NCBI RefSeq assembly: GCF_009659535.1
Contig: NZ_VJZZ01000009.1
Location: forward strand, 1-64,000
DNA length: 64,000 bases
Source of the DNA: Aggregicoccus sp. 17bor-14
Lineage (GTDB): Bacteria > Myxococcota > Myxococcia > Myxococcales > Myxococcaceae
Reading direction: 5' to 3'
The notes under the pieces were generated by a model. It was not told the DNA's origin. It worked only from the letters and a program-made list of their open reading frames with translations, and ran no database searches. Position 1 is the stretch's first letter. Each line of letters starts with the position of its first letter. This document shows positions 19,026-27,152 of the stretch, one piece after another. Made by a program: the position numbers and the translations under genes.

Positions 19026-19055
19026 TTGACCCCCCGGGCCGCCTTCCGTTAGCCT
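19026..19055 (+). promoter_or_regulatory. Predicted promoter of the sgmX-like gene
   Basis: TTGACC at 19026-19031 and TAGCCT at 19050-19055 are separated by 18 bases. The three most conserved -10 positions (TA...T) are present. The predicted start near 19062 leaves a leader of about 75 bases. The match to TTGACN/TANNNT boxes upstream of other genes in the window supports the call. Confidence 0.55.
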
Positions 19056-19137
19056 CAAGGGCCCCCCACGCCCACCCCAAGGAAACCGGAAATCCCAACG
19101 TTTTCAGGGGTTTCGACTGGCCGGAAGCCCTCTCTCG

Positions 19138-22100
19138 ATGGACAAGAACAAGATCATCGAAGCCGCCGCGAAGCTGGTGGCCAAGGGCGCTTACGACAAG
19201 GCCATCAAGGAATACCAGAAGGTCCTCGAGTCGGACCCGCGGGACGTGCGCGTCCTCCAGAAGATGGGGGAGCTGTTCCAGAAGAAGAACGACAACGTGC
19301 AGGCCGCCACCTACTTCACCAAGGTGGCCGAGAGCTACGCGTCCGACGGCTTCTTCCTCAAGGCGGTGGCGCTCTACAAGCAGGTGCAGAAGCTCAACCC
19401 CACGCTGCTCGAGGTGAACCTCAAGCTCGCGGAGCTGCACCAGCAGCTGGGCCTCATGTCCGAGGCGACGGCGTACTTCCAGATCGTCGCCAACGCGTAC
19501 GACAAGGAGGGCAACACCCGCGCGAGCCTCGACACGCTCAAGCGGATGGTGGACCTCGATCCGGACAACGTCACCAGCCGCATCAAGCTCGGTGAGCTGT
19601 ACGCGCGCGAGGACATGCCCAAGGAGGCGCTGCCGGAGTTCAAGCGCGCCGCCGAGTACCTCAAGCGCCACAGCCGCACGGACGACTACCTGCGCGTGGC
19701 CGAGCGCATCAGCGCGCTCGAGCCGGACAACCTGCCGATCGCCAAGGAGCTCGCCACGAGCTACCTGGCGAAGGGGGACCAGAAGCGCGCGCTCGCCAAG
19801 CTGCAGATCTGCTTCAAGGCGGACGGCAAGGACGTGGAGACGCTGAACCTGCTCGCGCAGGCGTTCCAGGGCCTGGGCCAGACCTCCAAGACGGTGAGCG
19901 TCTACAAGGAGCTGGTGAAGGTGCTCGAGGAGCGCGGGCGCCAGGGCGAGGCGGACGGCGTCTGGTCGCGCATCGAGGTGCTGGACCCCTCGGACCCGGA
20001 CCTCGCCGAGCGCCGCGGGCCCTCCGCCGCGGCCGTGGACCCCGAGCCCGCGCCGGCCGCTGCCGCGGCTCCCGCGCGCGCCGCGGCACCCGCCCCGGCC
20101 GCTCCCTCGCGCGCGGCCCCTGCGGCGCCCGCGCCCGCGGCGGCGCCTGCGCCCGCGGCGGCTGCGCTGCCGCGCGAGCAGTTCGCCAAGGTGCTCACGG
20201 AGACGGACGTCTACGTGAAGTACGGACTGCACGACAAGGCGCTCGAGCACCTGCGCAAGATCTTCGCGCTGGACCCCGAGAACCTCGACGCGCACGAGAA
20301 GGCGCACGCCATCTACGTGGCCTCGGGCAGCGACGCGCAGGCGGCCGAGCAGCTGCTCAACGTGCTGCGCCTGTGCACGCGCCGCTCGGACGTGGCGCGC
20401 GCGCAGCCCTACCTCGCCACGCTGATGCAGGAGCAGCCGGACCACCCCGAGCTGCCCGCCTTCCTCGCGGTGCTGCAGGGCGGCGCGGACGGGGAGCTCG
20501 CCGAGCCGGTGGTGACCGAGGACGAGGCCTCCGGCTCCTACGACGGCTCGGACGACGACGCCATCCTCGTGGACTCGAACGACGACGAGGTCATCGTCTC
20601 GCCCGCGCCCGCGGACGCGCTCGCGCAGCCGGAGGGAGACGAGCTCGCGCTCGCCACCGTGAGCGGTGCGGACGCGGACGAGATCGTGGACGACGACGTC
20701 GAGCCCGTGGTCACCGGCGAGTACACGCCGCTGGACGACGGGGACGCGGAGCCGGTCGCGTACGCGCTCGCGGACGACGGCGACGACGAGCCGCTGGCCA
20801 CCAGCGGGGACGACGAGCCGCTGGGGTTCGTGGCGCAGGACGCCTCGGCCGACGAGGCCATCGTCGACGAGGACGTGGTCGACGACGCGGTGGTCGACGA
20901 CGCGGTGGTCATCGACCCCGGCGGCTTCGGGGACGCGGAGCAGGACTTCGGCGACGTGGCGGCCGCGGCGGCCCCGGACGAGGACGTGGAGGCCACGCGC
21001 GCCTTCACGCTCACGCCGGAGCTGCTGCAGCGCGCCCAGCCCACGCAGCGCCTGCCCACGGTGCCACCGGCGCCCGCGCGCGCAGCACCCCCTGCGCCCG
21101 CTGCACCGACCCGCGCCGCGGCGCCCGCGCCTGCTGCCCCCGCGCGCCCGGCGGCGCCTGCTCCTGCGGCGCGCGCCGAGGCCCCGCGCCCCGCCAGTGC
21201 GCCTGCGCGCCGCAGCAGCGAGCCCTCGCTCGAGGCCGCCGCGCTGCAGGCTGCGGCGCAGCGGCAGCCTGCGCCCGCGCCCGCGCGCTCCGCTCCGCCG
21301 GTCGCGAGCGCGGCGCCCCCCGAGCCCGAGGGCGAGGAGCCGGCGGCGGAGGAGTGCGACGAGGCGTCCTTCTTCCTCGACCAGGGGCTGCTCGAGGAGG
21401 CGCGCGAGATCCTCGAGACGGTGCAGATCGCCTTCCCGGGCCACGCGCGCGCCGCCGAGCTGATGGAGCGCCTGGAGGCGCTCGAGGCGGGTGGGGCGCC
21501 TGCGCCGAGCGAGCCGGTGCCCGCCGCGGCCGTGGCCGTGCCCTCGGTGCAGCCGGTGGGCGAGGAGCCGCGCGACGCCTTCGACCTCGCGGCGGAGCTG
21601 GCCAGCGAGGTGGACACGCTGGGCGGCGCGGACGCCGCGCCCGAGCCCGCCGCGGAGGACTTCCAGTACTCGGTGGAGGAGGTGTTCGCCGAGTTCAAGA
21701 AGGGCCTCGAGAAGGTGGTGAAGCCCGAGGACGTGGACACGCACTACGACCTGGGCATCGCCTACAAGGAGATGGGCCTCGTGGACGACGCCATCGGCGA
21801 GTTCACCGTCGCGCGCCAGGGCTGCGTGGGCACCAAGCGCGAGGTGGAGTGCCTCACCATGGTGGGCATGCTCCAGGTGATGCAGGGCGACGCCGCGGCT
21901 GCGGTGAGCACCTTCAAGGAGGCGCTCGCGAGCGAGCACGCCGCGGGCGAGGCCACCAAGGCGCTGGGCTTCGAGCTGGCGATGGCGCAGGAGGCCGCCG
22001 GCAGCCCCGGCAAGGCGCTCTACCACTACCGCCGCGTGGCCGCGCTGGACCCGCGCTACCGCGACGTGGGCGCGCAGGTGGCGCGGCTCGCGGCGAGCGT

Positions 22101-22203
22101 GCAGGCCGAGGACGACGCGCTGCCCGGCGCGCGGGGCGCGGGCGCGGCGGTGGCCGCCGCCTCGAATGCGGCACCCAAGACCCGGAAGGTCGGCTACGTG
22201 TAG
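19138..22203 (+). CDS. sgmX: TPR protein, SgmX-like type IV pilus polarity effector
   Basis: A 1021-residue cytoplasmic protein without signal peptide. Residues 1 to about 290 are tandem TPRs (for example KGAYDKAIKEYQKVLESDP). An Ala/Pro linker (about 295-345) is followed by more TPRs (about 350-450). Next come a very acidic, low-complexity region (about 455-625, rich in DD, DE and VVDD), an Ala/Pro-rich region (about 640-735) and a final TPR block (about 745-1000) with THYDLGIAYKEMGLVDDAI. In M. xanthus, SgmX is a TPR protein encoded near the pil cluster downstream of accC. It is recruited to the leading pole by MglA-GTP and stimulates pilus formation. Order, size and architecture match, so the name is assigned by synteny. 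The next ATPase gene follows after 15 bases. Confidence 0.82.
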   Translation: MDKNKIIEAAAKLVAKGAYDKAIKEYQKVLESDPRDVRVLQKMGELFQKKNDNVQAATYFTKVAESYASDGFFLKAVALYKQVQKLNPTLLEVNLKLAELHQQLGLMSEATAYFQIVANAYDKEGNTRASLDTLKRMVDLDPDNVTSRIKLGELYAREDMPKEALPEFKRAAEYLKRHSRTDDYLRVAERISALEPDNLPIAKELATSYLAKGDQKRALAKLQICFKADGKDVETLNLLAQAFQGLGQTSKTVSVYKELVKVLEERGRQGEADGVWSRIEVLDPSDPDLAERRGPSAAAVDPEPAPAAAAAPARAAAPAPAAPSRAAPAAPAPAAAPAPAAAALPREQFAKVLTETDVYVKYGLHDKALEHLRKIFALDPENLDAHEKAHAIYVASGSDAQAAEQLLNVLRLCTRRSDVARAQPYLATLMQEQPDHPELPAFLAVLQGGADGELAEPVVTEDEASGSYDGSDDDAILVDSNDDEVIVSPAPADALAQPEGDELALATVSGADADEIVDDDVEPVVTGEYTPLDDGDAEPVAYALADDGDDEPLATSGDDEPLGFVAQDASADEAIVDEDVVDDAVVDDAVVIDPGGFGDAEQDFGDVAAAAAPDEDVEATRAFTLTPELLQRAQPTQRLPTVPPAPARAAPPAPAAPTRAAAPAPAAPARPAAPAPAARAEAPRPASAPARRSSEPSLEAAALQAAAQRQPAPAPARSAPPVASAAPPEPEGEEPAAEECDEASFFLDQGLLEEAREILETVQIAFPGHARAAELMERLEALEAGGAPAPSEPVPAAAVAVPSVQPVGEEPRDAFDLAAELASEVDTLGGADAAPEPAAEDFQYSVEEVFAEFKKGLEKVVKPEDVDTHYDLGIAYKEMGLVDDAIGEFTVARQGCVGTKREVECLTMVGMLQVMQGDAAAAVSTFKEALASEHAAGEATKALGFELAMAQEAAGSPGKALYHYRRVAALDPRYRDVGAQVARLAASVQAEDDALPGARGAGAAVAAASNAAPKTRKVGYV

Positions 22204-22218
22204 TCGCGCGGGGGAACG

Positions 22219-23181
22219 ATGACCTATCTCGACTACTTCGAGCTCACCCAGGAGCCGTTCTCGAACGCGCCGGTGAGCCGCTTCTATTACAACTCCACGC
22301 AGCACTCGCAGGCGCTCACCCGGCTGATGCACGCCGTGAGCTACATGAAGGGCCTGTCCATCCTGGTGGGGGACATCGGGGCGGGCAAGACCACGCTCGC
22401 GCGCCGCATGCTCGACTCGCTCCCGGAGAGCGAGTACGAGGCCGCGCTGCTGGTCATCATCCACTCGGGCATCACCGCGAACTGGCTGCTGCGCCGCATC
22501 GCGCTGCAGCTGGGCGTGGAGAGCCCCGCGCAGGAGAAGCTCGCGCTGCTCAGCCAGCTCTACCAGCGCCTGCTGCAGATCTACGAGTCCGGCAAGAAGG
22601 CCGTGGTCCTCATCGACGAGGCCCAGATGCTCGAGACGCGGGAGATCATGGAGGAGTTCCGGGGGCTGCTGAACCTGGAGGTCCCCGAGCGCAAGCTCAT
22701 CTCCTTCGTGTTCTTCGGGCTCCCGGACATCGAGAAGAACCTCAAGCTGGACCCGCCGCTCGCCCAGCGCGTGGCGCTGCGCTACAAGCTCGAGCCCTTC
22801 ACCGCCGAGTCCACCGAGGCCTACGTGAAGCACCGGCTGCGGCTCGCCGGCTGCCCGCGCCTGCCCTTCACGCCCGAGGCGCTGCTCGCGGTGCACGAGC
22901 ACTCGGGCGGCACCCCGCGCGTCATCAACACGCTGTGCGACAACGCGCTCTTCGAGGCCTTCCTCTCCCGCGAGGAGACCATCAACGAGCAGCTGGTGCA
23001 CCGCATCGGACAGAACCTGGGCCTGCAGCGCGGCGCGGCCGGGGCGGAAGGCGCGGCGGCGCTCGCGGCGACCGGGACCTCCGGGGCGGGGGCAGCGTCC
23101 GCTCCCGCACGCTCGGCCACGGGCGGCAAGCTCGACCTGGCCGAGATCGACCGCTACCTCGAGGGGCTGGGTAAGCTGTAG
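22219..23181 (+). CDS. ExeA/GspA-like AAA ATPase linked to the sgmX-like gene
   Basis: A 320-residue ATPase beginning MTYLDYFELTQEPFSNAP, the typical opening of ExeA/GspA-family proteins. Walker A is GDIGAGKT (residues 51-58), Walker B VVLIDEAQM (about 136), and sensor regions and HSGGTPRVINTLCDNALF follow. Known ExeA proteins are membrane-anchored and carry a peptidoglycan-binding domain. This protein lacks both and ends after an Ala/Gly linker in a short helix KLDLAEIDRYLEGLGKL, which could be a docking peptide. The ribosome-binding site GGGGGAA lies in the 15-base gap to the sgmX-like gene, so the two are probably co-translated. A role in pilus machine assembly is inference. A general membrane-trafficking or chromosome-partner ATPase is possible. 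Confidence 0.85.
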   Translation: MTYLDYFELTQEPFSNAPVSRFYYNSTQHSQALTRLMHAVSYMKGLSILVGDIGAGKTTLARRMLDSLPESEYEAALLVIIHSGITANWLLRRIALQLGVESPAQEKLALLSQLYQRLLQIYESGKKAVVLIDEAQMLETREIMEEFRGLLNLEVPERKLISFVFFGLPDIEKNLKLDPPLAQRVALRYKLEPFTAESTEAYVKHRLRLAGCPRLPFTPEALLAVHEHSGGTPRVINTLCDNALFEAFLSREETINEQLVHRIGQNLGLQRGAAGAEGAAALAATGTSGAGAASAPARSATGGKLDLAEIDRYLEGLGKL

Positions 23182-23186
23182 CGGCC

Positions 23187-26100
23187 GTGACGCCCACGCA
23201 CCGGAACGGCGCTCGCAAGGCGCTCCTGCTCGTCCTGCTGCTGCTCGCGGCGAGCGTGGCGCTGCTGCGCCGCCCGGAGACGTGGGACGCCGCGTGCACG
23301 CTCGCGCGCCGCGAGCTGCCCGGCCTCACCGGGCTCGAGGTGGGCATCGGCCGCTGCGAGCTGGACCCGCTCGCGCAGACGCTGCGCCTGCGCGGCCTCT
23401 CGCTGTTCGTCCCGGGCACGGACACGCCGCTCTTCGCGGCGGACCTCGCCGAGGTGCAGCTGGGCTTCGTCTCGCCCTTCTCGGGGCGGCTGCCGGTGAG
23501 CCGGGTGCGCGTGGACCGGCCGCGCGTGAGCCTGGACCTCGCCCAGGCGCGCACCGCGCCCGCCGCGGCGACGGGCGCTCCCGCTGCGCCCACCTGCCCG
23601 CTGCAGCAGCTCGAGCGGCTGCGCGTGGGCCGGCTGGACATCCGCGACGCCGAGCTGCGCGTGGCGCTGCCGAAGGGGCGGCGCGTGGAGGTGGGCGGGG
23701 TGGACCTGGACTGGCGCGAGCGCTGGGGCGCCGCCGAGTTCGACCTCGAGGCGCGCGAGGGCCGGGTGCGGCTGGGCGAGGCGCAGGGGCCCGAGCTGCA
23801 GGGCCCCGAGCAGCAGGGCCCGGAGGAGCTCGTGCTGGGCCGCCTCGTGCTCTCGGGGCTGCTGGACCCGGACGAGGCGCTGCTCGAGGTGGACCGCGGC
23901 GAGCTGGCGGTGGAGGACGTGACGCTCTCGCTCAGCGGCAAGGTGGAGGAGCTGTGCAGCCCGGTGCTGGACCTGGACGTGCAGGCCTTCGTGCCGCTGC
24001 GCACCGTGGCGCGCATCGCCGCGCTGCCTCGCCCCGCCGAGGGGCACGTCTGGGCGCGCGTGGGGCTCAAGGGCCGCCCCGAGCACCTGAGCGCGAGTGC
24101 GGACGTGTCCACGAGCGGGCTCGCGTACGGCGCCTACGCGCCCGGCAGCCTCACCGCGCGCCTCTCCTACGGGGGAGAGCTGCTGCGCGTGGAGGAGCTG
24201 GTGGTGCCCGCGGGCGCGGGCAAGGCCACCGTGCGCGGCGAGCTGCGGCTCACGCCGGGCCTGCCCACGCAGGCCACGCTGGAGGCAGAGGGCGCGAGCC
24301 TCGCGCGGGTGCTGGAGAAGGCGGGGCTGCCGGGCGCGTGGGTGGACTTCCCCGCCACCGGCACCGCGCGCGTGGCCGGCACGCTGCTGCCGCGCCCGCA
24401 GCTGCACGGCGACCTGGACCTGCGCACCGGGCCCTTCCGGCTCGCCACGCGCCCCTTCGACCAGCCCTCGCGCAAGGGGCTCGAGCTGCTGCACTTCGAG
24501 CGCGGGCACGTGCGCGCGCAGCTCAACATTGGCCCGGACCAGGTGCGCTTCGGGGCCTTGAGCGTGGAGACGGCGAAGAGCCGCGTGCAGGGCGAGGCCA
24601 CGCTCTACTACGAGCCCAGCCGCGGCCTGGACGTGCGCGGCAAGGGCGAGCTGGACCTCGCGGACTTCGGGATGATCGCCGAGCTGCCCTGGAGCGGGCG
24701 CGGCGGCGCGGAGTTCGAGGTGACCGGCCCCTACAGCGACGTGCGGGTGGGCGCGGCGCTGTCCCTGCGCGACTTCGTCTTCTGGGGCTTCGGGCTGGGC
24801 GTGGTGCAGGGAAGGCTCTCGTACGCGGACGGCACGCTCGCCTTCCCGCACGTGAGCGGCCAGAAGGGGCGCACCCCGTACACGGGGGGCGGCGCGCTCA
24901 CCTTCGGCCCCACGCTGCACACGCGCGGGCGCATCGAAGTGCAGCACGGGCGCACCGAGGACCTGGTGGACCTGGTGGCGGGACTCAGCCCCTCGCTCGC
25001 GCTGATGCAGGGCACGCTGGGCGGCACGGTCTCCGGCAAGGTGGCGGTGGAGGGGCCCGCGGACCACTTCGGCGGCGGCATCGAGCTCGCGCTGCAGGAC
25101 ACCACCTACTACGGCCGGCGCATGGGCAACGGCACCGCGCGCCTGCGCTTCGTGGACGGCAAGGCGCTCGCCATGGAGCGCACCGTGCTCGAGGGGCCGC
25201 TGGGGCGCACCTGGGCGGAGGGCACCTTCACCTTCCTCGGCGGGGGGCTCGACTACCGCTACGGCGGCGAGAAGCTCTCCCTGCCCGAGCTGGTGGGGCC
25301 CGAGCAGGCGGCGCGCCTGGGCATCGAGGGCACGCTCGCGCTGGAGGGGGAGGTGGGCGGCAACGCGGACCTGCCCACCGCGAGCGGTCGGCTGAGCGCG
25401 CCCAACATCCGCTTCGCGCAGCGCGACCTGGGGCCCCTGAGCCTCGAGGGGCGCATGGTGGGCAAGGACTTCCAGCTGTGGGGCAAGCCCGCGCGGGATG
25501 CGAACGGCTTCGTGCGCGTGAAGCTGCGCGAGCCCTTCCCCTACGACGCCTCGCTCACGCTCACGCTGCCGGAGATCCGCCCGCTGCTGCCTGCGGTGGC
25601 CGCGGCGCAGGGGCTGAGCGGCTCGGTGTCCGGCGTCATCAGCGCGCAGGGCAACTTCCGCGACCCCGCGGACGCGCAGGTGGGCGCCACCTTCGAGCGG
25701 CTGCGGCTCTCCCGCGGCGACTTCGCGGGCGAGAACGACGGCCCGGTGGTGCTCACCTTCAGCCGCGGGCGCCTGGACCTGCAGGCCTTCACCTTCCGCG
25801 GGCCCAACACCGAGCTCGCGGCGGCCGGCTGGGTGGGCCCGGAGCGGCTGGACCTGAGCATGCGCGGCGCCATGGACGTGCGCCTGCTCGAGAGCTTCGT
25901 GCCGGGGCTCGAGCGCACCGGCGGCACGCTGGAGCTCAACGCGGTGGCGAGCGGCCCCTTGCAGAGCCCCACGCTGATGGGCAGCGCCGAGCTGCGCGAC
26001 GCGAAGCTCGCCCTGCGCGACCAGGCCCTGAGCGTGCGCGGGCTCAACGGCCGGCTCGAGTTCACCGAGCACCGCGTGCTGCTCGAGGACCTGCAGGGCC

Positions 26101-27152
26101 AGCTCAACGAGGGGCGCGTGGCGGTGCGCGGCGACGTGCGGCTCGAGCGCTTCGAGCCGCAGCAGCTGGAGCTGGGACTGCAGCTCACCGACGTGGCCTT
26201 CCGCCCGACGGAAGACCTGCCGCTCACGGCCTCCGGAGAGCTGCTGCTCAGCGGCAAGCCGGACGCGCTGCTGCTCACCGGCGACCTGGAGGTGGTGCGC
26301 CTGCGCTACCAGAAGGGCCTGGAGCTGGACGCGCTGCTGCAGGGCCTGGGGCGGCGCAGCGTGCTCAGCGCCTCCAGCGTGGAGCGCCCGCGCGAGTACC
26401 TCACCCTGGACGTGAAGGTGCACCTGGGGGACGTGCGCGTGGACAACAACCTGGCGCGCGCGAAGCTGCTGGGCGACCTGCGCCTCACCGGCACCAACAC
26501 GCGCCTGGGCCTGCTCGGCACGCTGGAGGCCGCGGAGGGCAGCCGGGCCTTCTTCCGCAACAACGAGTTCGCCATCACCCAGGGCGTGCTCGAGTTCAAG
26601 GACCGCTACGCCATCGATCCGGTGTTCGACCTGCACGCCACCACCCAGGTGCGAGACCACCTGGTGAAGCTGCACGGCTTCGGGCGCATCGCGAGCCCCC
26701 AGGTGCTGCTCGCCAGCGAGCCGGACCTGCCCGAGGGCGACATCCTCAGCCTGCTCACCCTGGGCGTGATGAGTCGCGACAAGGAGGCCACCGCGGCCAC
26801 CGGCGCCAGCCTCGCCGCCGAGGCCCTGTTCAACGTCTCCGGGCTGGACCGCCAGGTGCAGCGCTTCCTGCCCAAGAACCCGCTGCTGCGAGATCTGTCC
26901 TTCCAGATCTCCACCGCGTACAACGCCTCCAGCTCGCAGGTGGAGCCCACCGCACAGCTGGAGTCGAAGTTCCTCACCGAGCAGCTTAAGCTCACCATGC
27001 AGCAGCCCGTCAGCGGCCGGGGCACCCGCGCCCGCGCCGAGTACCGCTTCGACAACCGACTCTCCACCCAGGCCCAGTGGGACAACGAGCACAGCGACGC
27101 GGCGTTCGGCAACCTCGGCCTGGAGCTCAAGCTCAGCTGGCAGGTGGAGTAG
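23187..27152 (+). CDS. tamB: TamB-family inter-membrane bridge protein
   Basis: A very long (1321-residue) protein starting at GTG five bases after the ATPase stop. A single N-terminal hydrophobic anchor (residues about 10-28) is followed by about 1000 residues of repetitive beta-type sequence, with many short strands ending in Gly-Asp or Leu-rich turns, as in AsmA/TamB bridge proteins. The C-terminal 370 residues match the TamB (DUF490) pattern: LRLTGTNTRLGLLGTLEAAEG, FKDRYAIDPVFDLHATT and ending in a beta-signal-like LGLELKLSWQVE. TamB proteins span the periplasm and are implicated in barrel insertion and phospholipid transport to the outer membrane. The barrel partner gene overlaps its 3' end. 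Length is near the E. coli value. Confidence 0.87.
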   Translation: MTPTHRNGARKALLLVLLLLAASVALLRRPETWDAACTLARRELPGLTGLEVGIGRCELDPLAQTLRLRGLSLFVPGTDTPLFAADLAEVQLGFVSPFSGRLPVSRVRVDRPRVSLDLAQARTAPAAATGAPAAPTCPLQQLERLRVGRLDIRDAELRVALPKGRRVEVGGVDLDWRERWGAAEFDLEAREGRVRLGEAQGPELQGPEQQGPEELVLGRLVLSGLLDPDEALLEVDRGELAVEDVTLSLSGKVEELCSPVLDLDVQAFVPLRTVARIAALPRPAEGHVWARVGLKGRPEHLSASADVSTSGLAYGAYAPGSLTARLSYGGELLRVEELVVPAGAGKATVRGELRLTPGLPTQATLEAEGASLARVLEKAGLPGAWVDFPATGTARVAGTLLPRPQLHGDLDLRTGPFRLATRPFDQPSRKGLELLHFERGHVRAQLNIGPDQVRFGALSVETAKSRVQGEATLYYEPSRGLDVRGKGELDLADFGMIAELPWSGRGGAEFEVTGPYSDVRVGAALSLRDFVFWGFGLGVVQGRLSYADGTLAFPHVSGQKGRTPYTGGGALTFGPTLHTRGRIEVQHGRTEDLVDLVAGLSPSLALMQGTLGGTVSGKVAVEGPADHFGGGIELALQDTTYYGRRMGNGTARLRFVDGKALAMERTVLEGPLGRTWAEGTFTFLGGGLDYRYGGEKLSLPELVGPEQAARLGIEGTLALEGEVGGNADLPTASGRLSAPNIRFAQRDLGPLSLEGRMVGKDFQLWGKPARDANGFVRVKLREPFPYDASLTLTLPEIRPLLPAVAAAQGLSGSVSGVISAQGNFRDPADAQVGATFERLRLSRGDFAGENDGPVVLTFSRGRLDLQAFTFRGPNTELAAAGWVGPERLDLSMRGAMDVRLLESFVPGLERTGGTLELNAVASGPLQSPTLMGSAELRDAKLALRDQALSVRGLNGRLEFTEHRVLLEDLQGQLNEGRVAVRGDVRLERFEPQQLELGLQLTDVAFRPTEDLPLTASGELLLSGKPDALLLTGDLEVVRLRYQKGLELDALLQGLGRRSVLSASSVERPREYLTLDVKVHLGDVRVDNNLARAKLLGDLRLTGTNTRLGLLGTLEAAEGSRAFFRNNEFAITQGVLEFKDRYAIDPVFDLHATTQVRDHLVKLHGFGRIASPQVLLASEPDLPEGDILSLLTLGVMSRDKEATAATGASLAAEALFNVSGLDRQVQRFLPKNPLLRDLSFQISTAYNASSSQVEPTAQLESKFLTEQLKLTMQQPVSGRGTRARAEYRFDNRLSTQAQWDNEHSDAAFGNLGLELKLSWQVE

